64,000 nucleotides of DNA from Enoplolaimus lenunculus (GCA_030248215.1 JASANG010003477.1:62001-126000); one strand, 5' to 3'; shown: positions 48,101 to 59,650, counted from the first letter of the stretch. Notes: generated by a model from the sequence alone, not told the origin. Numbers and translations: made by a program.

Positions 48101-51100
48101 AGTGTAGCACCGATTACCAGTTGGTGACAAGCTGTGGTAAAACTTTTGAACCAGTAAATGATGATGTTCAAAATTCAGCACATTTGTTGCGTTTGATTTG
48201 TCCTACTTCTGTGTCAATTTTGAGATAATCAGTGATCGACGCTATACGCATTTGATAATTTGGACTCCGCAATCAGGCCCTCGGGAACGAGAATTTCAGG
48301 GGTGTCTGTTCACGCACCCCCTATAGATGTAAAGGACTATAAAGGGGCGACAAGTAATTCTGAAGCGATTTAGTTCAAAGTTCAACACATTGAAGACACT
48401 GAATCCGACACCAGTAGAAAAAGTTGTTCCCGCATCCGTGGTACAAGGCAACTAAGACACATGAACATTACTAGGTCCAAGCTTAGCCTTAGGATTATAT
48501 TTAGGTTCCGGATTTTAGGCTTAAGTTTAGGTTTAGTCATAAGTATGCTTTGTGGGAAGACCCTTACAGTGCGCCATGAAATTTATTTAGACATTACACC
48601 AAAGCTTTAGCATAACTTAATTCAACTGCTTCAACCAAACCATTGATGAACCACTTTGTTGTTGACAATGCTAACTATTTTAAGCTCTATGGTCAAAAAT
48701 GCAATCAGAGATGAACGCGTATCTCGTATACTCAAATTGTAATTATGACCGTTAATTCAATTATTTGTTTCAGAACAAAGATTATCATACGGTTAAAGGT
48801 AAACAAGCCTTCAAATCTGTCATTGAAAATTATCAGCATTATCTTCATTCGGCAATTAATTCTCATTCGTACAAAGGAGATTTGACGGCGAACGATTTGA
48901 GCGATGATTTTACGTTTCCGTCGTGTTTGCTGTTTACCGTCAGCATCATTTCAGTAATTGGTAATGTTTTTGATCGGTATTTTAAGCCGGTTGAGTGCAC
49001 GAATATTATACAGAGGTTGCTACAACGAGCAACAGGTTGCATATAATACGGTTAAGCCCCATTCACACGTGCAAGTTTGTTGCAGCGAGAACTTGGAGCT
49101 GACGGTCAAGCCCCGTTTACACTTGCAAGTTTGTTGCTGCGATAACTTGCAGCTGCAACTTGCAGTTGCAAGTTTTGTCCAAAATCCTGTTCGAAAAAAT
49201 TGCAGCTGCAAACTATTATTCATTAAGTGATGCCTACGAATTTAGTTCACATGTGTGAATTACCATACAAGTTCAATGAGTTTATTGCAGTCGCTTTCTC
49301 GTTGGCTGATGAAAACATGCAAGTTCCGCGTGCAATTTGCAGCTGTTAGTTCTCGCATCAAAAACTTGCACGTGTGAATAGCGCTTTAAACTTATTTCCT
49401 CTAAAATTTCTGTAACACAGAACAAAATAGCGAATCTACGACAACTCGTCAACTCGACAACCTGTTACCGAAGCCTGACCGTATTAGTGTAGTCTTGAGC
49501 CTAAGCCTAGCGCGGTGCCAAAAACAACGTCTAATCGGATAACAATAACCGGAATAGCACGAAGATAAACAATTTTTGCGCATTATGCTATCCTTCCTTC
49601 GAAAAAATATTTCGCAGTTAAGCCTTCAATAAATGAAATATTTGATACGCCACTGGCATGAAATGGTAAAATCTTTTCAGCTTCCCCACTGCTGATTTTT
49701 GCAATTATCTTAGAATATGCAATTTCTGCAATTTTTGACTGCAACTTCCATAATAATGCGTACACCAGGTGAAGCCAAAATGCTTCAGTATCCAGGATAC
49801 CAATGCGTTTTGGCTTCAGTGTCCCTGACACCGAAGCTTTTTTGGCTTTAGTGTCCCGCATACTGAGGGCAAAAAGCTTCAGTAACCCGGACACTGAAGT
49901 CAAAAAAATTCTGAAGCTTTTTGACTTCAGTGACCGCGACACTGCCGCCTCAAAAGTCACCTGGTGTACGCATGTTATTGTGGAAATTGCATAAAAATAT
50001 CAAGTTTGCAACTGGTTACCTTTGCACTAGCAGCAAGCCGTTTCGCAACGGTTTTTAAAAATTCCGTGGACGCAAAAAACTAGACGAGTCGTTGAGTTTA
50101 CATAAATTCAGGTCTTGCGTATAACTGACGCAATACGCGCATTATTCAATTTTCTACGCCCGCCTGCAACATAATAGGCGTGTTTACGGACCAAAGCTTG
50201 TATTCTCAAATGTGTGTAGCACCTAGCACCAGTTAGTGATGATAGGTCCTGTAACGTTGGAACCATCGCATGGTGACATTCGATATTCGACGCATTGTTC
50301 GCGTTTGATTTTCCACACTTCTGTACCATTTTTGAAGTCGGCACTTCAGAGGTTCGTCAGTTTGAAAACCTATCGCTAACTGCTGATTGGTGCTATATGC
50401 GATTAAGAATACGGGCCCTAGTTTCATCTTGGGTTAAAATTTTGCCTGTAATACACTAAGTATTAACGAGTTATGTGCAAATAACCGATTAGGTTCCTTC
50501 CAATTGTTTTGCTAAGCCCAAATCAGTTTCTTGGCCATAGTCTATGAACGAATTTTGGAGTGGAATGATTAGGCACGGTCATGAGAACCTCAAAGCTGCA
50601 AAAATTTCCAAATCAAAACATTTTTGGATAAACTGCTGTGCCGGGGCAATATCCAGAAGGACCTATTCTGCATTCTGACTTTAGTTACATCATGTGCATC
50701 ACCTCTATACACTGTAAATTGTAGTGAGTTGATTTTAGCTCAAAATGAGTTGAATTTACTCAGAAACCTGAGCTCTAAATTAGATCTGTTAAAAACTCTA
50801 AATTCTGAATTGTATGAACTTATTCTGAGTTAAAATTAATCAACTATAACCCAGAATTAGTTCAGCTCAGATTGAGTAAATTATTAACTCAGAAATAACC
50901 AGAAATAACCAATTGCCTCACTGAGTTGATTAATCAACTCGTTGCAATTTATAGTGAATCAGTTTAATAAACCATTTCAAATATAGCTAATGCGCACAGC
51001 ATAAGACACGTTTACAGGCGGCAAATATACGATACAGAAAAATGATTTTTGAACGAACGCACGTTTCTGTTGGCGTAACTTTACTATCGCGTTAGTGCAC

Positions 51101-54100
51101 CGCCAATTATGCGAATACGTCAATTTTGGTAACTTCAGTTATTTTACCATCCTGTAGGTTTTGAGCGGTTCAAAACGCGAAAATTTTCAAAATCAAACCA
51201 TTTTTGACAAACATGCATCTGGATGGTTAACCGAAAAGAAACTCGGGCACTTGAATGATGGATATGTTGCTTTTCAGGTTACGGTCACATTTGGCCGCAT
51301 ACAGAAGTCGGGCAGATCGCTGTGATTCTGTACTCGTTGCTTGGAGTACCGTTGACGTTGATGTTTTTGACGAACGTTGGCAACGGATTGGCGTCTGGAA
51401 TTCGATGGAGCTGGGAGAAAATCATTCGATTTATCAAGCGTAAACGAGGCACTGGAACTCATGACGAAGATGTAAGATGTCTATACACTGCAAAAAATGG
51501 TTAGTCAAATTAACTGTCTCCGAAATAGGTTCTGCGGGACTACACAAACTGAGTCAAATTTGACTGCGCCAGACTTAAATGCGACTCATTGAGTGGCACG
51601 TTTGACTCACGCGGAGTCCAATTTGACTCCGATTGTGTAGTCCTGTACAGCCTATTTTGGAGAAAGTCAATTTGAGTCACCATTTTTGCAGTTTATGGTG
51701 TAGCTGAAGTCGGTACTTTTCAATAAGACAGTTTCAGTGGACTTTACCAAGTGAGTTTAAAAGTTTACTTGGGGCCCGAAATTTTTTACGAAGATTCAGC
51801 ACCCCAACCCTTGTCTGGCTGACGGCGACATCACTGTAAATTCCAACGAGTTGATTAATCCACTCAGTGAGAGAATTAGTTATTTCTGGTTGTTTCTGAA
51901 TTAATAACAATAAATATTAACTCATTGTGAGTTGATTTCTGGCTGAGTTAATTAATTAACTCATAATGAGTTCAAACAATTCACAATTCTGATGAATTAA
52001 TTCAGAGCTCAGACCTCTGAGTGGATTCAACTCATACTGAGTTAATACTCAATTCACTTGAATTGATACAGTGATGCTGCTAAAACAGATTCCGTTAGCG
52101 ACACAATCCATTCTACTCAACAGATTATTTGCGTTTGAGCGAAAGATTTCATTGTCATGATACCATTGTAGTAACCATGAGACAGAGACGTAGCCTCAGG
52201 TCCGCAGCCAGCTCACTTTGCTAGACGGGCTAAAAAATGTTCAGAAGGGGCATTACTGTATTGACCCGAATAAGACGGGGGTAATAAGAGGGGTGTTGGT
52301 CCCCATTTTAGGTCAGAATCAATAGAAGTCCGTATCCCTAATAAGAGTCCGTAAGCGGATAGAGTCCCTAAACCCTAATTAGAGTCCATAAATGTCAATT
52401 AACTCTAATATTAGCGCATAACTCACTACAGGACCAAATAATATTTTGAAACCTTGTATTATCGCTCAAGCTGTTGACACAAGACAAATAAACGTTTTAT
52501 TCAACGGATAATTGCAGTACCGGATAAATCAGTAACGAAGGGCGGCGGAGCGTGTGTTAAAAATTAATAACAGTCCGTAATCGAATAACAAGGGGGGTAC
52601 CCACTGGAGAGGCCAAATAAATATCATCCCCCTCTTATTCGGGTCTCTACAGTAAAGGGTTTTAAGTGAGTTACAATCAAGGTTGAAAATCATCCGGGGG
52701 GGGCAAAAAATTTTCCAGGTGAGCTGAGCGCCCCTTGGTCTCCACTTGGCTACGGACCCGCGTAGCCCGAATTTTAGTTCAATAGAATATAACCTCATTA
52801 ATAAGAAATGTTTTCAATTCGATAATTTAGAACGTTATTATAGAGAGTGCTAAAAGTGTATTTTCCTGTCCTTTCACAAATTTCGGCAGGGAATACTCTG
52901 TGCCGTAGCAGAAAGGGGCAGGGCTCCTTAAGCTCCAAAATGGGGGCCCCAAACTCACGAGCGAAGCGAACGAAACGCCAAACACATTTTAAGACTTTGG
53001 CGGTTTTGTTTCAACCGGTTAGGATGGGTGCCCCGTTAGAGGTGTGGGTCCCAAATGGTGGGTATAGTGAGTGGCTGCTCCGGCCCTGGGAATATGTCTT
53101 TCTGGAATACGTCATTGCTATCGAGTAGGATGCCATATTTAAGGCCAAAAACTAATAAATTTTTAACAACAACATTTTCCACAGGAATATTATAGCTAAA
53201 TTGAAATCTAACCCTACGTTAACGTCGTTTTTAGTGCGTCACTCGTGGCGAAGATGGTAAAATTCGAGTTCCAATATGGGTTACGCTGTGCGTATTAACG
53301 TTATTCATACTTTTGGGTACGTTTTGGCACTATACATTGTAAATTGCAATGAGCTGAATAAAATCAAACTCAGCTAGTGAGTTAGTTTTTTTTCTGACTT
53401 AACAACAATAAGCATTAACTCACTGTGAGCTGAGTTGATTTTCACTGTCACAGTGATTTGATTTTTGGTGAATTGATGAGTTAACTCAAATTAAGTTGAA
53501 TCAAGTTACAATGCTGAGTTCTGATTGTTCCTACTCATACTGAATGATTCAACTCATTCTCAGTTAAAATCAACTCACTAGAATTTACAGTGTAACGTTA
53601 TTCAGTGTAAAGTGTACCAGCTTAAAATTTGTAATATCGTTAAATTAGATTTAGAAGATTGATCGAATGGGCCATGTTAACTATAGGGGCCTGCCTACTA
53701 CAAAGTATAAGTCTAAACCGAAGTCTAAGCCTAAAACAAGCTATAATCTTAAGTCTAATCTTGAGCTTCCCATTGTCCATTACCCCACTGTCTCTGCGTC
53801 TTACAGTGGACAGCAGAGGTGTAAGTGGGTAAAGTTTTTTTACCCGCGCTTCGCTTTACCCGCGCAAATATTCTTCGCCTGTTACCCGACTTTACCTGCA
53901 CAAAATTCCTTTACCGTTCCCCGCCATTACTCGCCTTCATTTTTTCTTCTGCGGTCAATACAATTGTGTAATTTTACAGTGAATTGAATTATCCCTAAGT
54001 AGGCTTCTATACTTAGTCCAAGCTTAATTGTAGTCTTATGCTTACGCCGAAGCTTTGGCTTAAGAATAAACATATATATAATATTTTTTGGAATTTCTAC

Positions 54101-56995
54101 ATCCAGGCACAATCTTTTTCTCTTTCGTTGAAAAATGGTCATTTATTACTTCAATATATTTCATTATTCAAACGATTACAACTGTCGGATTCGGAGATTA
54201 CGTTCCCGGTGAGTTATTCTACGTCCATATTTAAGGAACTTGATTTTCGACCCTGATCTCAAACCCAAATTCAATGATAAACAAGTCCGGCTGGGATCAT
54301 CTCTTTGTTTCAATTGCTAACCGAGTCGTTCTTTAAACCAAGAGAGCATAATACAAGAGTGTGCAACTTTTGAGGTTCCGCATGGTACACACTGTACCGC
54401 CGGGCGTTGCGTATTTGGCTCACACGCCCTTGTTTAGAGTGGGAAGTCGTTGTCCCATGCAATAACCCTAAATTAGATTAATGGCGGAGTAGTTTTGTTG
54501 CCGCAAACTCAAAGTGTCATGCGCTGCAAAAAATGGTGAGTCAAATGGACTCTCTCAGAAGTAGTGTTCTACGGAACTACGCAAACTGAGCCAAATTCGA
54601 CTCCGCCAGAGTCAAACGTGAGACTCAGTGAGAGTCGAATTTGACTCTGGCGGAGTCGAATTTGCCTCAGTTTGTGTAGTCCCGTAGAGCCTGCTTCTAA
54701 GAGAGTCAATTTGACTCATTATTGTAGCAGTACGCTTAGCACAGGTTGTACCCTTGTCTAAATAAAACCGGGGTAGTGCCAAAACCATAACACGTGATTT
54801 CCATTTATAACAGTACATAAAGACACTTAAAATCAATCTTTTGTCTTTTATTTCTAATCAAAATTGGTGAGAATTTTACTCTTACAAAATTGACGTCATG
54901 AATTTCAAATATTACCAGTTTGAATTTTTTTAGAAACTTTAAAAAAATGTAAGACCAAAACGTTTAAATTTCAGGTTTACACAACCTCAAATCCATAGGT
55001 GGTCAACTGGTATTGGTTACTGCGTCAGTGTACATCGTTGTCGGCTTAGCAATGTTGTCAATGAGCTTAAACTTAATGATTGAGGTATAAAACGGATTTT
55101 GTTAATTTTTCTTTCGTTTTAATTTTAAAATTTTAAATTTTGGTTAAATACGTCGGGTATTTTGCTACAACATAATCAATAGCGTTAATGTGAAAGACCA
55201 GGAAGGTATATTCTTGTGCACTGTACACTGCAAAAAACGGTGAGTCAAATTGAGTTTTTCCGCAATAGGCTTTTCCAAACTACACAAACTGAGTCGAATT
55301 TGACTCTGGCAGCAGTTGTATTTTGACTCAGTTAGTGTAGTCCGGAAAAGCCTATTTCGGAGAAAGTCAATTTGACTCACCATTTTTTGCAGTGTATTAG
55401 GTTAATAGGTTCAACGAAACAACAGATGACGTATCTACTCAACCATGTTAGAGACAGTGCCGGATCAAACAAGAGTGGGCGTGCCAAAATTCTAGGCTGG
55501 GGACCCCATGCGATGACCAAATTATTTTTAAAATTCTGGTGAATATTAACCGGCTATTTTTTGTTGAAAATTTTGTTAAGGCGGGGGGTCCCTCGTTCGC
55601 ATGACCCCTGCAAATAGACGTATATACAGAGGCGGATTCAAAAATTGTTGCCGGGGGGGCGGGCTGGCAAATGTTATGAAACGCAAAAAGGGGGCCAAAA
55701 AAACACAAAAGAGGGCCCCCCCCCCCCCCCCCCCCCCCCCAAAATTGTTCAAACCAAGTTACATTTTTCTATCAGTATCGTTCACATTAAAGTATGAAAG
55801 GTTAATTCGCAGAGGAAACACTGTCTTAACTATTGAAATTGAAACAAAAGCGACCATTGTTTAAAATATGGCTAATATTGTATAGTTAGCATGGTCAAAA
55901 ACACGATAACTTTTGACAAGAATATATATACAACTGGTTATATCCGGCGTAGGAAACAATGTACCCGACGCGCGTTGCGTTTTTGCCTCATGACCTTTAG
56001 TTACGGGGGTACTTTTTACCAGTGTTTACAATTCGAACTAAAAGCTAAAATCCGCTTTTCATGTGCTGCAGGTTAAAGTAATTATCAACCCGACCTTAGA
56101 AACAGGAAGATCGGGCAGAAATGCAAACTATCATCGACTCTTGATCTGTATAACTTTTTTAACCGTTTCTTGTATCGATTATATAACCAGACAAACAACT
56201 ACTAATTAAATACTGTATACGTGCGATAAATGCGCAGTATATAGCGTTTAAAAATTATTTGGTTTGCGGCAATATACTTTTGTTGACGTGCCGGCGCCGT
56301 CCGTCACTGTGCGGCGTCGTGCGTCACTGTGCGGCGTCGTCCGTCACTGTGCGGCGTCGTCCGTCACTGTGCGGCGGCGTTCGTCACTGTGCGGCGTCGT
56401 CCGTCACTGTGCGGCGTCGTCCGTCACTGTGCGGTGTCGTCCGTCACTGTGCGGCGTCGTCCGTCACTGTGCGGCGTCGTCCGTCACTGTGCGGCGTCGT
56501 CCGTCACTGTGCGGTGTCGTTTGTCACTGTGCGGTGTCGTCCGTCACTGTGCGGTGTCGTCCGTCACCATGCGGAATCGTACGCAAATAATTCACGTACG
56601 ATAACGTATGGTGACGGACAGTAACGGACGGTGCGGACGGGTGACAGACGGCACCAGACGTCAAAGTATAGCGTAACCGTAAGGCGTATTTATATTACAA
56701 AATTTAAATAACAATTCAAACCTCGTTCGTGCCCGAACGGCAAACTCCTGCAGCTGAGTGGTGAGAGTGCACGCCTCTGCCGAGAGTCATGTGATTCGAA
56801 TTCCAGCTTAAAATATGGATTAGAGATGAAATAGAAAATATTCATGCGAAAAAGGTTGAATTGCATTCTTCATGTTTGCAGGGAATCAAAAGTGGAATTG
56901 CCGGTATTTCTGAAAAATTCAAACGCACGAAGAAAGAACCTGAACCAGAACCTGATTACAGGAACGTAGTAGACTACGATATTGGCATACTTTGA
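45109..56995 (+). CDS. Two-pore-domain (K2P) potassium channel
   Basis: Complete nine-exon gene of 369 residues: 45109-45214, 46548-46654, 47732-47839, 48774-48960, 51278-51471, 53235-53316, 54107-54208, 54975-55084, 56882-56995, phases consistent. An in-frame TAA at 45103-45105 fixes the start at the first of two ATGs. K2P subunits dimerise to form background K+ channels. Seen: M1 (about 52-72, VGLCVLLTLYCVGGAFLFM); an extracellular cap helix region with a glycosylation sequon NHT; pore 1 (FTFPSCLLFTVSIISVIGYG, filter 168-172); M2 (IAVILYSLLGVPLTLMF); M3 (IWVTLCVLTLFILL); pore 2 (filter TVGFG 287-291, then Asp292); M4 (LVTASVYIVVGLAMLSMSL); a short tail with EPEPEPD. Filter 1 has Val168 in place of the usual Thr. 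Subfamily not assigned. Introns hold family B, G, H, I, E, F and J repeats and a SINE. Confidence 0.93.
45670..45965. repeat. Degenerate tandem repeat, AAATTTTGGCGGAAA-like units
   Basis: About 10-12 diverged units of 25-30 bp (AATTTTTCG, AAATTTTAGCAGAAAAATTC, AAATTTCGGCGG) in K2P intron 1. Confidence 0.6.
46348..46520. mobile_element. Family B MITE
   Basis: GGCCAATGTTGCTTTAAAGG / CCCTTAAAGTAACATGGGCC; flanks AAAATGTT and AAAACGTT differ by one base. It ends 28 bp before the K2P exon at 46548. Confidence 0.88.
47320..47390. mobile_element. Family G fragment
   Basis: TTTCATTGGCTG and AATTTGCACGTGTGAATAAAGG match the right third of family G. Confidence 0.55.
47887..48260. mobile_element. Family J MITE split by family I
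   Basis: TATATTCTCAAATATGCGTA, then the family I insert, then TAGCACCGATTACCAGTTGG and the rest of family J to CGCTATACGCATTTGATAAT. Confidence 0.85.
47906..48104. mobile_element. Family I MITE nested in family J
   Basis: CACTGCAAAAAATGGTGAGT / CACCATTTTTTGCAGTG, TA at 47904-47905 and 48105-48106. Other family J copies show the uninserted site GTGTAGCACC, so ends and duplication are certain. Confidence 0.95.
49051..49389. mobile_element. Family G MITE, left end doubled
   Basis: TTAAGCCCCATTCACACGTG left and AACTTGCACGTGTGAATAGC right. The left terminal sequence occurs twice in tandem (49053 and about 49108). Confidence 0.82.
49740..49992. mobile_element. Inverted-repeat element with CTTCAGTGTCC subrepeats
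   Basis: TGCAACTTCCATAATAATGC and ATGCGTACACCAGGTGAAG at the left match the inverted right end (CACCTGGTGTACGCATG, TTGTGGAAATTGCA). The interior repeats GGCTTCAGTGTCCC in both orientations. Confidence 0.68.
50199..50414. mobile_element. Family J MITE, full length
   Basis: GTATTCTCAAATGTGTGTAG left; GCTATATGCGATTAAGAATAC right. It includes the empty TA site. Confidence 0.82.
50710..50956. mobile_element. Family H MITE with GTGAGT
   Basis: CACTGTAAATTGTAGTGAGT left; GTTGCAATTTATAGTG right. Confidence 0.85.
51486..51693. mobile_element. Family I MITE next to a K2P donor
   Basis: CACTGCAAAAAATGGTTAGT / CACCATTTTTGCAGTT. It begins 14 bp after the K2P donor at 51472. Confidence 0.87.
51832..52073. 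mobile_element. Family H MITE
   Basis: CACTGTAAATTCCAACGAG / TTGAATTGATACAGTG. Confidence 0.83.
52189..52759. mobile_element. Family O repeat split by family F
   Basis: GACGTAGCCTCAGG left and CACTTGGCTACGGACC right; interrupted by family F at 52256-52652. Confidence 0.5.
52256..52652. mobile_element. Family F MITE
   Basis: CTGTATTGACCCGAATAAGA / TCTTATTCGGGTCTCTACAG, TA both sides. Confidence 0.88.
52901..53086. mobile_element. Family E element
   Basis: TGCCGTAGCAGAAAGGGGC left, GAGTGGCTGCTCCGGCCC right; core CACGAGCGAAGCGAACGAAA and TTCAACCGGTTAGG. Confidence 0.75.
53335..53592. mobile_element. Family H MITE
   Basis: CATTGTAAATTGCAATGAG / CACTAGAATTTACAGTG, TA both sides. It starts 18 bp after the K2P exon ending at 53316. 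Confidence 0.87.
54522..54731. mobile_element. Family I MITE
   Basis: CGCTGCAAAAAATGGTGAGT left; right end decayed (CATTATTGTAGCAGTA). Confidence 0.83.
55226..55394. mobile_element. Family I MITE, short copy
   Basis: CACTGCAAAAAACGGTGAGT / CACCATTTTTTGCAGTG, TA both sides; 169 bp. Confidence 0.9.
55624..55741. other. GC-rich fragment ending in poly-C
   Basis: AGAGGCGGATTCAAAAATTG recalls family N ends; a C run of about 24 closes it. Consensus quality is doubtful. Confidence 0.45.
56262..56680. mobile_element. Family M foldback element with expanded 20-bp array
   Basis: Left GTTGACGTGCCGGCGCCGTC and inverted right end (TTTGACGTCTGGTGCCGTC) pair. Between them (about 56295-56574) a 20-bp unit CGTCCGTCACTGTGCGGCGT repeats about 14 times, opening three plus-strand frames. 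It lies in the last K2P intron. Confidence 0.75.
56740..56865 (+). mobile_element. tRNA-derived SINE, copy 4
   Basis: AACTCCTGCAGCTGAGTGGT, GTGATTCGAATTCCAGC, tail ATATTCATGCGAAAAAGG. It ends 16 bp before the last K2P exon. Confidence 0.65.
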
Positions 56996-57056
56996 AAACT
57001 TTTTTTATAATATTTGACAGATCTAAACTAATATTAATGCGCTCTGTGGTATACTA

Positions 57057-57304
57057 CACGGTAAATTCCAGTGAGTTGATTTTAACTCAGAATGAGTTGA
57101 ATCACTCAGTCTGAGTTAGGACTATGCGAACTCACAATTGTGAATTCATTCTACTCCTTCCGGTTAAATTCATCAACTGCTCCGGAGTCAACACAGAAAA
57201 TCAACTCAATTCACATTGAGTTAAAGTTTACTGTTATTAACTTAGAAATAATTTACTTTCCGTCTGACCTGATTAATTAACTCATTGGAATTTTATATAC
57301 AGTG
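57057..57304. mobile_element. Family H MITE with GTGAGT
   Basis: CACGGTAAATTCCAGTGAGT left, ATATACAGTG right, TA both sides. It starts 62 bp after the K2P stop, so it may lie in the 3' UTR. Confidence 0.86.
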
Positions 57305-57686
57305 TACTGTTTAGGTACAATATCTTACGACATTTTTGTTACTCAAACATTAATTTTTTAGCACAACTGAAAATTCTACAAAACAATGCTTGCATAATTT
57401 TTATTCATAAATTTTTTCAACGATTTCTATGACGTAAATTTCATACGCGGATAAATCTAGAAATAATTGACTTTTTAGTTTTTCAAGGTGTCCAAAATAG
57501 ATAATTATTATGAAATGCTTAGTCAATATATGCAAATTCGACTGCAGAAACGTCTTATTCAATTTTTTTGCAACTGGATAGTATCCAAACATTGCCGAAT
57601 ATCTTTAAATACTCTTCGACGATTTTATGTTTCAGTGTTGCAGGTACAATAAACAATATAGTGACGACACGTTTTGTTCTATTACC
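57305..57686. other. Downstream flank of K2P
   Basis: AT-rich, with no gene or repeat recognised. Confidence 0.4.
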
Positions 57687-57870
57687 GGCCCATTTTACTT
57701 TAAGGTGCGTCCAGGTTTCTGCGGGTCTATAAACGAGTAGGTTTATATATTCTAGATTACTCTTTTTGTTTAGGCTCAGGTTTACGATTATGCTTCCGTT
57801 TTATGGCATATGTTTCGTCATAGGCTTGTACTTAGGTTTAGGCTTAGACTTACTAGTCAGGCCGGTACAG
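57687..57870. mobile_element. Family B MITE, decayed
   Basis: GGCCCATTTTACTTTAAGG left, TCCAGGTTTCTGCGGG and ATTCTAGATTAC; the right end is unclear. Confidence 0.65.
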
Positions 57871-58368
57871 TTAGCAGTTGCCAACATTTTTAGGCGATTT
57901 CAACGCTTGCAATACATTTGACTTTGGACATACACTGTGAAATACACATTAACTATTTCCAACCGTAGACCAATCGCAAATATAGTGGTTTAAACATTCA
58001 CCATGCCCCTATACCGAGGAATATGCGATGGGCGCTCTGATAATACTTGTGTTGGCAATTTAAACGTTGTTGAACCACATTTTCGCCTGGCAACCTTAAT
58101 CCAAAATGCAAACGTTTTCTAAATTTTAACGGATTTTTCCTGGTTTTAGCGCTTGCCAGCATCCGGGCTGTTACCCCGCAGTCCAGCGCGGGTTGTGTTA
58201 TTTTTGTGGACTTTACGACGCTGTTTTCAAAGCCCTTTTTCAGTTTTCAAGTGATGTTGTTAGTGGCTAATAACTATTAACAGCTTAAACACTCAATGCC
58301 GTTTTCACTCAAAAAGCACAAGGGTACTTTACGTCTTCAAGCGTGCCAGTTCAATGACAAACTGGCAC

Positions 58369-58782
58369 GGTGCAACCGGAATTCCGGTTCCGGTAAGGAA
58401 ATCCGGTATTGTTCATTATCCGGTTCCGGTAAAAAAATCCCGGTATTTATTCACTGGGATTTTGTGGTATTTTCGATATTGAAAATTGTGCTCATTCGAA
58501 CATTTAACAAAAATTTGAATATTATTCTAACTTATTTTTCTAAAATTGTCTGAGCGTGGGTTGCCAAAATTTCAAATTCGTGTCACACTTTATAATTGAT
58601 CATACATTTCCAGCTGCTGCATTTGTTTCAGGATTTTGTCATCCTAACCGGTGTGTTTACATCGTTCAAAGCGATAAAATAGCGTTAAAAATGAATGTTT
58701 CGTTAACAAGAATTTTTTGTTTTCTGGTTGCGGTATTTTTTAACTTTCCGGTTACGGTATTTTATAGTTCCGGTTGCACCCT
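58369..58782. mobile_element. Family K element (GGTGCAACCGG ends)
   Basis: GGTGCAACCGGAATTCCGG left, CCGGTTGCACCC right; repeated TTCCGGT words near both ends. A 9-bp hairpin (GTGCCAGTT/AACTGGCAC, 58343-58368) abuts it. Confidence 0.65.
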
Positions 58783-59343
58783 GCAAACTGTAGATGGGCG
58801 AGATACCTAACGTCCTCGTACAACTGTCGGCGTTCATGGGTCACATCATCGACACTGCCCACACTTTTACGGATCGGCTGAAGTACGAATCCACCTGGGA
58901 TTCAAGAGACTACGGCTTCCCGATTCGTCAATCCTGTGACGATTTTCAAAGACTTCGAAGTTCACAGCCAGCGATCAACTGTTTCAAAACAAGACAGAAC
59001 CTTAATATCGCTCAGCCACCGCATAAACAGTGTCAGAATGTAACCTTAACAGCTTTGAATGAAATCAAACGGCGAAGCAATTACCAGTACTAAATTAGGC
59101 AAACTAACCAACCGACAGGTAAACAACGGCACCTGGCTGGCTGTCTATGCAACGGACCAAATTCAAGTCAACGCAATCGTGGTCAACCACAGCGAAGCAA
59201 CGCGAATCAACAGCGGAAGACGTCAAATGCTTCTGCTACAATCAAACTGACTACTGCTTCAATCGGTGCCGCAACCCATCACACGATCAGCCAGCGACAA
59301 ACCAACAACCGAACAACAAAGCTTGTATAGACGCCCAAACAAC

Positions 59344-59546
59344 GGCCTATGTAAAGATCACGGGCGGAACGTTTTTCTGTGGGACTAGAATAGAATAAAC
59401 TTAAAGCTTTAAAGGATTGTTTTTGCTTGGCTTAGGCTTAGGCATAGGCTTAGGAATATGCTCATTCTTACGCTTAGGTTTACGGTTAGGCTTAGGCTTA
59501 GGAATGTGCTTATAATACTGTTCCGCCCTTGTTCTTTACATTGGCC
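59344..59546. mobile_element. Family A MITE with exact 8-bp duplication
   Basis: GGCCTATGTAAAGATCACGG / CTTGTTCTTTACATTGGCC; CAAACAAC on both flanks. Confidence 0.92.
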
Positions 59547-59650
59547 CAAACAACTAGCGTTAAAACAATGAACAAAATCGCATCGCTAACAAAAGCAACA
59601 GCGGCAAGCAAGTACACAACTAGCAGTCCGGTAGAAGCCATGGCAATCAC

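Noticed and set aside
56259-56624. Frames of CGVVRHCAASSVTVRR repeats
   Set aside because: They are translations of the 20-bp array inside foldback element M.
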